A stretch of 35,636 nucleotides of DNA from positions 1-35,636 of the forward strand of contig JAURWD010000195.1 of the NCBI GenBank assembly GCA_030655145.1, in the 5' to 3' direction. Below are positions 18,993 to 27,500 of this stretch, in pieces; position 1 is the first letter of the stretch, and every line of letters starts with the position of its first letter. The position numbers and the translations under genes are program-made. The DNA is from Ferruginibacter sp. (lineage in GTDB: Bacteria; Bacteroidota; Bacteroidia; Chitinophagales; Chitinophagaceae). The notes beneath the pieces were generated by a model. The model had not been told where the DNA came from. It made no database searches and was given only the letters and a program-made list of their open reading frames with translations.

Positions 18993-20021
18993 TTACACTT
19001 TGCGGGCCCGGTCAATAAACACGACCTGGACATTTTTTGGTTTCTCTATTACACCATAAAATTCATCGAGGTAGCGGATCATACTTTTCCTCAGGGGCAT
19101 TTTTAGCGGTTCGAAGTTTAGCACCATCGCGTACATTTTTTCCTTATTGTCCTTGAATACCTGGAGTGCCGCCTGAAGTTCTTCCATCGTGCGGGGAAAG
19201 CCCCGGTACAAACGCTCCACAACGGTTTCAATTCCCATGATGGCGTCCGGCGCAGCATAATCTGTGTTCACCATTCCGGAATGATCGAAGTCGTAGGGCA
19301 CTCCGTAGGGCCTGGCCTTTTTATCCTTTTTCGGAACGATCAGTTTTATATTGTGATTGTTGGGCACGGACCAATCGGTGTTCCCGATCATGTATTCAAA
19401 TAACGCAACCAGGGTCATCTGTTCGCGGTCAGTTGCGTCGGGGTGCAATTTTACACTATCCACCTCCTTGCACTTATTCCTTTTTGCAAGTGCGTCAACA
19501 TCTTCTAACACGAAGCCGTACTTGTTGATGGGCTCCTTCTTATCTTTCGTATCCTCAAAAGTGATGTTGACCAATCTTGCCCGAAAACTTTTCTCCGTGA
19601 GCATATTGTACATTTTGTAAATGAGATACTCCTTCAGTACGAACTGTTCATCAGCGGCCCGAAACCGGCAACAGTTCACCAACTTTAAACTATTCAGGCA
19701 AGACAAGCGGGGCGAACTTTCATTTCGGAACAACAATTTAAGTGGAGGAATGTCACACATGGCCCTGCGCATATGGCCACGTGCCTGTATGCGGATATTT
19801 TCCTTGACCACTGAACTGTCGGGGAGCACGCAGGAAAATGTCGCGTGCTGGGTACTGTCTTTCATCTTGCGATACAACATGGCCCCCATGTCGGTTGTGA
19901 TGGTGATGGCCAGCGGTTGCTCGTCCATAAAAAACTGTACGCTGTCAAATGCCGCCTGGCTTTTAACAGTGAAGCTGATCCCACCGATACAGAAGAATAA
20001 AAGAAAAAGCAATGCTTTCAT
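18993..20021 (-). CDS. CotH kinase-like (spore-coat-kinase-fold) exported protein, copy A
   Basis: Signal peptide. CotH-like order of motifs: IQARGHMRRAMCDIPPLKLLF ... LNSLKLVNCCRF ... FVLKEYLIYKMYNMLTEKSFRARLVNITFED ... YGFVLEDVDALAKRN ... YMIGNTDWSVPNNHNIKLI ... YGVPYDFDHSGMVNTDYA. Clear paralogue of 23344..24462. The kinase-fold assignment is inferred from motif order. Confidence 0.6.
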   Translation of the reverse strand: MKALLFLLFFCIGGISFTVKSQAAFDSVQFFMDEQPLAITITTDMGAMLYRKMKDSTQHATFSCVLPDSSVVKENIRIQARGHMRRAMCDIPPLKLLFRNESSPRLSCLNSLKLVNCCRFRAADEQFVLKEYLIYKMYNMLTEKSFRARLVNITFEDTKDKKEPINKYGFVLEDVDALAKRNKCKEVDSVKLHPDATDREQMTLVALFEYMIGNTDWSVPNNHNIKLIVPKKDKKARPYGVPYDFDHSGMVNTDYAAPDAIMGIETVVERLYRGFPRTMEELQAALQVFKDNKEKMYAMVLNFEPLKMPLRKSMIRYLDEFYGVIEKPKNVQVVFIDRARKV

Positions 20022-20172
20022 GGCAAGTAATTTTGACTGGAATTTTTAGAATAATCCTCGTGAATTTGCATCCGGGAATTTTTAACATCGCGGCTGATGG
20101 AATGGATTTTAAAACCTGGTTTCTAAGAAAATATTGAATTGACTAACCTGGTGCGGTAGCTAAAACCGGAAT

Positions 20173-21798
20173 TTATTTGATCACCTCTTGTATTACCTTG
20201 CCTACATTTCCGTTGGGCATCTGGATGTGCAACAGCGCAGCAACCGTAGGTGCAATATCTGTAATGCTGATCTCTCGTCCAGACACTCCCTGCGGAATTT
20301 TCCAGCCAAACCAGATGAGCGGAATGTGTGCATCGTATGGATTCCAAAGTCCATGGGTTGTACCACCCAACTCAAAATTCTCGATCCATTGCGGTTGAAA
20401 GATAACCTGGATATCCCCGCTGCGTGCCGGAAAATAGCCATTGGTGATCTTGTTTTTGATGGTAGCATTCAGTGTTGTTTCGGCAAGTGCAGATAAATCA
20501 AAAGCAGTGGCGATACCTTGTTGCTTCGACAAATAATCAATTACGAATTTGCGTATATCCGTTTCATTAAGTTTCCCCTTGACAATGGCTTTATGACTCA
20601 GACTAACCTGGTAATTGGAAAAATCCGCCACCAGGTTCGCCACTTTGAATTTGTCCAGTAACAATTTGTTAAGCTCAGTAAACAGCAGTTCAATGTTAAC
20701 ATTTCCCGCAGGGATCTTTCTTTCTTTCATAAAAGCGGGAACATGTGCTGCGCCGTGATCAGCGGATAAAAAAAGCAGGTATTGACCTGCGCCGATGGTG
20801 GCATCAAGATAATTAAGGAAGTCACCAAGGTCTTTGTCAAGCCTCAAATAATTGTCTTCCGACTCCATTGAATTTGGTCCGTAGGAATGCCCGATATAGT
20901 CGGGAGAGGAAAGGCTGACCGCCAGGAAATCTGTTACAGAATCTGCTCCCAATTGTTCCGCTTGAATTGCGGCTTTCGCCATTTGCAAAGTGAAACTGTT
21001 GCCATGTGGGGTAGCAGAAATGAAACTATATCTTTTACCGATAAATGAGCTCAGGTCATACGGCAGGTGATTACCCACTCCGAAAGTTTTGTTACCGTAT
21101 GATGCTCCATCGGTGATCTTTTGTTCATAAGTGTCGGGCGCATGCAAGGTCTTCCAACCTTCCTGGTAATATTTATCGACGAGCTTTTTGGCATTAAACT
21201 CGTTTACCCAGGCCGGCAATTGTTTCATGTAAAAACTCGAAGTTATCCAGTCGCCGGTTTTTGTGTCATACCAATATGCTGCATTTGCGCTATGGCCTGC
21301 AGCGAGGATACCGCCCCGATCTTTCAAAGAAAGTCCGATCACTTTTGCTTTGAAGTTTGTCGCGAGCCGCAATTCATCACCAATCGTGGTAACCAACATA
21401 TTTCGCGGGCTCATCTTTCCAAATTCGGTCGTGCTGCCAACAGTAGTTACGCTGTCATCCTGGGTAGAGTAAACATATTTTTCGGCCTGCTTATCCCACC
21501 ACTCATTACCCGTAATGCCGTTGATCCCCGGCACCGAGCCGGAAAAAATACTTGCATGCCCACAGGCAGTTTGCGAAGGTGTGTAGTTGATAGAAGTGTT
21601 CTCGCAAGAAAAGCCCTGGCTCAACAATCTTTTAAATCCTCCGCCCGCAGCGTAGCGATCATAATAACGATACAGGAAATCCCAGCGCATTTGGTCCGCC
21701 ACAATCGACACAACAAGTTTAGGCCGGTCGAGTTTGGTTTGAGCGCTGGCGGTAAAAAACAGGAGGAGCCCGGTAAATATGGAGAGAGATCTTCGCAT
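20173..21798 (-). CDS. pafA: PafA-like alkaline phosphatase (phosphomonoesterase)
   Basis: LDRPKLVVSIVADQMRWDFLYRYYDRY...NYTPSQTACGHASIFSGSVPGINGITGNEWWDK, SLKDRGGILAAGHSANAAYWYD (the K-x-R pair typical of PafA-type phosphomonoesterases), FLSADHGAAHVPAF, GTTHGLWNPYDAHIPLIWFG, SITDIAPTVAALLHIQMPNGNVGKVI. Confidence 0.87.
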   Translation of the reverse strand: MRRSLSIFTGLLLFFTASAQTKLDRPKLVVSIVADQMRWDFLYRYYDRYAAGGGFKRLLSQGFSCENTSINYTPSQTACGHASIFSGSVPGINGITGNEWWDKQAEKYVYSTQDDSVTTVGSTTEFGKMSPRNMLVTTIGDELRLATNFKAKVIGLSLKDRGGILAAGHSANAAYWYDTKTGDWITSSFYMKQLPAWVNEFNAKKLVDKYYQEGWKTLHAPDTYEQKITDGASYGNKTFGVGNHLPYDLSSFIGKRYSFISATPHGNSFTLQMAKAAIQAEQLGADSVTDFLAVSLSSPDYIGHSYGPNSMESEDNYLRLDKDLGDFLNYLDATIGAGQYLLFLSADHGAAHVPAFMKERKIPAGNVNIELLFTELNKLLLDKFKVANLVADFSNYQVSLSHKAIVKGKLNETDIRKFVIDYLSKQQGIATAFDLSALAETTLNATIKNKITNGYFPARSGDIQVIFQPQWIENFELGGTTHGLWNPYDAHIPLIWFGWKIPQGVSGREISITDIAPTVAALLHIQMPNGNVGKVIQEVIK

Positions 21799-22004
21799 AA
21801 AAGCAGCTTAAAACAAATGTACACAATTTAAGTGCTGGTAGCTGAGTTCTCCGCATTTGAATGAGCACCTGTTTATGACTACTGGTTCATTATCGTGCAA
21901 GCAATATTTTTCTGGATTATTCCGTGTTGGTATAGGACGCAATAAGCCCCGGATAATTACTTCACAGGGATTGGTTCGATAAATTTAAGCGACGGATTTT
22001 GAGA

Positions 22005-22012
22005 TAAATTTG
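22005..22012 (+). promoter_or_regulatory. Candidate -7 element TAAATTTG upstream of the HD-PycTM gene
   Basis: Matches TAnnTTTG and would give a 5' UTR of about 25 nt before the ATG at 22043. No well-spaced -33 element was found. Confidence 0.3.
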
Positions 22013-22042
22013 TAGCAATTTTAGAAGTATATTTATTCGCTA

Positions 22043-23317
22043 ATGGAAACAAGTATTCAGCTCCCCTCACTTTTGATACCGATGAATTATAACGTGCTTC
22101 TTATAAAAACTGAAGACCAGGTTAATTTGTTATACCGCGAGTACGCAAATGCGAATCTTCTTTTTCATAACCGGGCTCATGTACAGGAAGTATTAGATGC
22201 CACACGGAAAATTGCCGCCTACCACAAATTAGACGACCGCAGCTTTTTTATCGTTTGTGCCGCCGCTTGTTTTTTACACACGGGTTATCTCATAGCTAAT
22301 AATGACCGACCCGAACACAAAAGTGCCGGGCTCGCAGAGTCTTTCTTAACTGGCCTCGAAGTAAGCGGAGAAGATATTGCTGAGATCAGGCGCTGCATCC
22401 TGGCAACAAAGGAGCCACAACAACCAACAACGCTCCAGGAGAAGATCCTGTGCGACGCCTCCAATTTCTTTTTCGGCAACGGCGAATTCAAGACCCAAAT
22501 CAAAATGCTGCGCCAGGAGCAGGAAGCGATTACCAATACAAAAGTTGATCGTGCTGCCTGGAGCGCCGACGTGATTGCGAAGCTGGAAGCGCACAGGTAC
22601 CAAACCGACTACAGCCAGTCACTTTTGAATAAAACGAAAGGTGATAATCTTGCCCGGCTGAAACGCAAGCAGGAAGAAAAATTAACTGAACTGGGCCAGG
22701 AAGAAACGGTGGAAAATACTGCGGATGGATTGACACTACCAGGGGCGCCTACCCGAAATGTTCGTCGGCTTTCCAAAAGCAAAAAAGCAGGAACTCCGGC
22801 CAAGGGAATTGAAACGATGTTCAAAATTTCTTCGACGAAAAATATGCGGTTGAGCGAGATGGCTGACAATAAAGCGCACATCATGATCACTGTAAATTCG
22901 ATCATCATTTCGGTGGTGTTGGGATTGATCCTGTATAAGCTGGATACAAATCCCCAACTCCTGATTCCCTCCATCATTTTGTTGATCGTAAATGCCACCA
23001 CGATTTTCTTTGGCGTATTGGCAACGCGTCCGAAGTTTTCTGATGGATTATTTAACCAGGAACAGGTAGACAACAAAACTGTGAACCTCTTATATTTTGG
23101 AAGTTATTACAACATGAACTACAAGGAGTATAACGACGGCATTAAAACGATGATGGGCGATACAGAGTTTTTATATGGTACGCTCACGAAAGATATGTTT
23201 TGGCAGGGAAAGGTGTTGGGAAGAAAATACCGTTTGCTACGATATTCTTATACTTTCTTCATGTATGGTATTCTTGCCGCGATCCTCGGTTATCTCGTGG
23301 CCATCATCCTGCACTAA
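22043..23317 (+). CDS. HD-domain/PycTM (Pycsar-effector transmembrane, formerly DUF5706-type) fusion protein
   Basis: N-terminal HD-fold signature: LLFHNRAHVQEVLDATRKIAAYHKLDDRSFFIVCAAACFLHTGYL...PEHKSAGLAESFL...IRRCILATKEPQQPTTLQEKILCDASNFFFG. C-terminal PycTM: GIETMFKISSTKNMRLSEMADNKAHIMITVNSIIISVVLGLILYK... plus further TM helices. Confidence 0.85.
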   Translation: METSIQLPSLLIPMNYNVLLIKTEDQVNLLYREYANANLLFHNRAHVQEVLDATRKIAAYHKLDDRSFFIVCAAACFLHTGYLIANNDRPEHKSAGLAESFLTGLEVSGEDIAEIRRCILATKEPQQPTTLQEKILCDASNFFFGNGEFKTQIKMLRQEQEAITNTKVDRAAWSADVIAKLEAHRYQTDYSQSLLNKTKGDNLARLKRKQEEKLTELGQEETVENTADGLTLPGAPTRNVRRLSKSKKAGTPAKGIETMFKISSTKNMRLSEMADNKAHIMITVNSIIISVVLGLILYKLDTNPQLLIPSIILLIVNATTIFFGVLATRPKFSDGLFNQEQVDNKTVNLLYFGSYYNMNYKEYNDGIKTMMGDTEFLYGTLTKDMFWQGKVLGRKYRLLRYSYTFFMYGILAAILGYLVAIILH

Positions 23318-23332
23318 TTTTTCGAAACGCCA

Positions 23333-23355
23333 GAAAAGCTGCACTAGAGCTTTTC
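23333..23355. terminator. Bidirectional hairpin between convergent HD-PycTM and CotH-like genes
   Basis: GAAAAGCT-N7-AGCTTTTC perfect 8-bp stem; overlaps the stop codon of the minus-strand gene (23344). Confidence 0.5.
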
Positions 23356-24462
23356 TTCCTTCAACCCTTTAATTACAACATTACCCGTGCCATCCGGGTT
23401 ACACGGATACCAGAATTCTTTTTTCATATCCCCTGGCTTGTTGATGACCTCGTAAAATTCATCGAGGTAGCGAAGCGTGTTTTTTACAAATTTCTCCGAC
23501 AGGAATGAGCAGCCCGAATACGTTTGATAAATGTCTTTTTTTACCCGGTTGAATAGGGCGACCGTACTATCGAACCTTTTCATATCCTTTAAGCAATACC
23601 CGCGGAATCGTCGTTGCCGGATCGATGCCATGTTCAACATTTCTTCGGGGCGGGCGTACGGTGCATCTACGAGGCCGGCATGATCAAAGTCGTAGGGAAC
23701 CACTGAAGTCACGAGTCCCTTTGGGTCGGGTGCAAGCAATTTTATATTTTGTTGATATTGCACCGACCAATCTGTATTGCCGATGAGGTATTGGAACACA
23801 GCCATGGTGAGGAAGCATTCTGGCTCCGCCTGTTCGGGTTGCAATTTTTTGTTGATCACCACGAGCCCGTTTCTTTTTGCAAGGTCATCTTCATCTTCAA
23901 TTAGAAATGCGTAAAAAGGATTCGCTTGTTTTTTATTTGAAGAGTCGTTTAATTGAATGCGGACTAGTCGTGTTTTAAAGCTTTTTTCAGACACCAGGTT
24001 GTATAGTTTGTAAATGAGCCATTCCCGCACAACATACTCTTCGCCCGCGCAAGGCATCACTAATTTCAGTTTGTTTTGCTTTTTGAAGGGCGATGCTTTG
24101 AGCAGGTCGCACTTTACAAACTTCAACGCCAGCGGCGGGTAATAGCAATTTTCTTTTAGTCGCCGGAAATGACCGCGGGTTTTTGCCTGTGCAGGGAGGT
24201 TAATGACATTGCTCTGTTCGTCCTTGTAAGAAAAAGTAAGCTGGTGGTAGATCGGCTTTTGACTGCGGTCACCTAACAATTTTTTCAGTTGGCCCGATAA
24301 AGTAATTTCCAGGACTTCCTCCCCTTCAAAGAGGTCTTTGGAAGTTGAAGACCTGACTTCTGTCTTCTTTGTATTTTCCTTGCTTTGAGCGCTCGTCGTT
24401 GCGGGAGCAAGGCATAACAATCCCACTATAAAAACGAAGCCGGCCCGGATAGTTTTTTTCAT
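23344..24462 (-). CDS. CotH kinase-like exported protein, copy B
   Basis: MKKTIRAGFVFIVGLLCLAPATTSAQ signal peptide, AKTRGHFRRLKENCYYPPLALKF ... EEYVVREWLIYKLYNLVSEKSFKTRLVRIQLND ... FLIEDEDDLAKRNG ... YLIGNTDWSVQYQQNIKLLAPD ... VVPYDFDHAGLVDAPYARPEEML ... FVKNTLRYLDEFYEVINKP. Paralogue of 18993..20021. The track start at 24486 is probably too far upstream. Confidence 0.6.
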   Translation of the reverse strand: MKKTIRAGFVFIVGLLCLAPATTSAQSKENTKKTEVRSSTSKDLFEGEEVLEITLSGQLKKLLGDRSQKPIYHQLTFSYKDEQSNVINLPAQAKTRGHFRRLKENCYYPPLALKFVKCDLLKASPFKKQNKLKLVMPCAGEEYVVREWLIYKLYNLVSEKSFKTRLVRIQLNDSSNKKQANPFYAFLIEDEDDLAKRNGLVVINKKLQPEQAEPECFLTMAVFQYLIGNTDWSVQYQQNIKLLAPDPKGLVTSVVPYDFDHAGLVDAPYARPEEMLNMASIRQRRFRGYCLKDMKRFDSTVALFNRVKKDIYQTYSGCSFLSEKFVKNTLRYLDEFYEVINKPGDMKKEFWYPCNPDGTGNVVIKGLKEEKL

Positions 24463-24562
24463 GACACTGTTTAAGGTTGAAAACAATCAACTACAAAATA
24501 GAAAAAGGAGGGGAGTAATTGTCATTTCATTGAAAAAGAAAATTGAGGTAGGAAAAATGAAT

Positions 24563-27500
24563 TTACCCAGTTCCGGTAGCCGGCAGTGTAATCACAAATT
24601 CGCTTCCTTCGCCTTCTTTGGTTTCCACCATAATCTCACCGGAATGGGCCTTGATGATGTCATAGGCCAGCGACAAACCAAGCCCTGTTCCCTGCCCGGT
24701 TGGCTTGGTGGTAAAAAATGGCTGGAAAATCTTATCGACCACTTTCTGCGGTATCCCGTTCCCATTATCTGCGATCCTAAAAATGACTTCTTTTTTTCCT
24801 ACAGAGGGAAGCTGTTGGGTAGATAGAGTTATCGTCGGTTCGTACCCATCGAGCTTGTTTTGAGTTAGCAAAAGTTTTTTTCTTTCCACTACTGCATAAA
24901 AAGCATTGTTCACCAGGTTGAGCACCACCCGTCCAACATCCTGCGGAACGACGGGAATAAGCGGCAGCGATTCATCATAATGCGTATTCAGTAACGCGTT
25001 GAAGGATTTATCTTTTGCCCTGAAACCGTGGTAAGCCAGGCGCAGGTACTCATCAGCCAGTTTATTGATATCGGTCGGTATTTTTATTCCGCCGCTCATA
25101 CGGCTGTGCTCCAGCATACCTTTAACGATGGCATCTGCCCGCCTGCCGTGGTGATTAATTTTCTGCTCGTTTTCGCGGATGTCTTTTGCGATCGCATGCA
25201 CCTCGGTAAAATTTCCGTTCGCAACTTCGCGTTCCAGCTCATCCAGTAACTCTGAATTAACTTCCGAAAAATTATTTACGAAGTTTAATGGATTTTGAAT
25301 TTCATGAGCGATGCCTGCGGTGAGTTCACCCAGCGATGCCATCTTTTCTGATTGAATTAATTGCGTCTGTGCCTGCTTAAGGTCTTTGAGGGTGTTTTCA
25401 ATTTGCTTCTTGGCCACCTCAAGTTTATTAAAATCTTCATACCGGGCATAGGCTGTCGAAAATGCATCCGCTACAGATTGGATGAGCCTGGTCTCCTCCT
25501 CATTCAATGCTTCGACATTGCCAACGTATAACATGCCCTGCAGGAAGGGAAGAAAATGTAAAAAGAAACCGCCATGAGGTATTGTTTTTAAATAGGCATC
25601 CGGTGAACTCATCACGCCTTGCTTAACGAGGGTATACGCAAACCCGGTAAAAGCGGCTTCGTCCCAACGGGCGATGTACACCTTCTGTTGTTTCCAGCTT
25701 TCCAATATATCTCCAATGTTTCCGGGTGTTTCATATGGGATGTGAAAGGCAGCAATGGCTTTTCCTTCAGGGGTAGAGAGAAAAGTATGTATTATTTCAT
25801 GGGCGCTATCCATGATAAATACGCCACACCGGATAAAAGGAATACCAAGAACTGTTAGTTCATTCCATACCAGTGGCGTAATTCTTTCCAGGTCAGCGAC
25901 GGTACGCATGGAGGCGATCTCCGCACGAACACGGTCAAGCGCCGCCCGCCTTAGTGCCTCCCGGGCATTGGCCTCAGATCTTTGAAGGTCACTATAACGA
26001 GTATACGCTAATGAAAATACGGTGGTGGCACGCTGCAGGAGATCCCAGCTTTCAGCAGAAAGATTTCCGCCAGACGCTGCACCAATATATCCATTCGAAA
26101 ATTTATTCAGGTGGTAAAACCGACAGGCAATATCGCCTGCGTAAAGACCATCCGGGGCATTGGTATTTCCTTTACAATACTGTACCCATTCCCGCAGCTC
26201 TTCTTCCGACATAGGAATGGAAACCTGATTTTCACCGGACCTGCAAAATGCCAACATTTGCCTGCCCACCGAGGTTTCTGGAAGTTGGAGCGTCAGTTCA
26301 CCGGGAATCAATAGTTGCCCCTCGCAAGTTGATTTTTTTATCGCGAACCAACACATGGTATTTGACGTTTCTTCATACAATATATAGATGGAACTGGTTT
26401 CTAATTCTTCCACTCCAAGCAACCCCATCTCCCGGCGCAGCACGGCAGCTACCTCTTTAAGTTCGCCGGGCTGCTGCATCGCGAGCGCCCTTGCCCTAAC
26501 CTTTTCCATCGCTGTTTCTACCTGGGCCTGTCTTGTTTGCGCCTCAGCTTCTTTTAACTCTTTGTAGCGCCGATAAGTAAGACTTAGAACGGAAGTAAAC
26601 CTGCGATAGATCTTCAGGTCTTCCTCTTCCATTTCCAGGTCGGTCCACGCATATACGCCACCTTCGGGAAAGAAGAAAAAATAACCAAACTGTTTGGCAC
26701 TAGCAGGGTAATCGGGGTAGGAGATCTGGGGGCGAACTATTTTGTAATAATCGTTTATCTCATGAGCTTGCAACACTGGCCGGTATTCAGTTTGTGTCAC
26801 CCAGTTTGTATAAATGCCTTCCAATACCGGGTGGCCCGTTAAGGAAAGTGTTCCCATAATTTCAATGGAATCACCTTGAACTGTGCTGTTCATCGTCGTA
26901 AGCTGAACAGAATGACTTTCTTTATCCATGATCCCTATGCCGAGCCTCCGCGGGCTGGCAGTTAAGGTTTCCAATTGATGATAGAAGGTTTTGATCGTTT
27001 CTGCGAGGTGTTGTGAAGTGTGCATCGCCATGGCCCTGCTCCTTACTCTTTCCAGGGCTGCCTCAATAAGCGCTTCCCGGGTTTGGGCTTCTGCTTTTTG
27101 CAAGTCCTGGTAACGCCGGAAGGTAAGCGAAAATACAGAGGCGAATCTTTTCATTACCTGTTTGCTTTCTTCCGAATGCGGCTCGTGGGAAAAAGCCCAT
27201 ACGCCACCCGCTCCATAAAAATACACCTGCGCCGTGCAGTCGGGAAACTGCAGCACACCTGCTGCCAGGTAGTTTTTTCTTGCACTCAGCAGTTTGATGT
27301 AATCTTCCTTTGTTTTACCGCTCATGTCGAAGGATAAAAACTCGTCTTTATTTTTCCATCCTTTGAACAAGGCTTGCCAAAAAGGGTGCAGCCTCATATC
27401 AAATTCACCCACTGCCCGCACAATTTTTTTCCCGGGCGTGGTATTGATCGACCATACTTCCTGCGTTTGGTTTTTCCGGATATGGGCGATGCCGCCGCGG

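Noticed and set aside
21121-21831. 236-aa ORF antisense to pafA
   Set aside because: Shadow ORF opposite a convincing alkaline phosphatase; no independent motifs.
22043-24462. Idea that HD-PycTM and CotH-like copy B form one defence operon
   Set aside because: They are convergently transcribed and copy B has a secretion signal, so no operon or functional link can be supported from the sequence.
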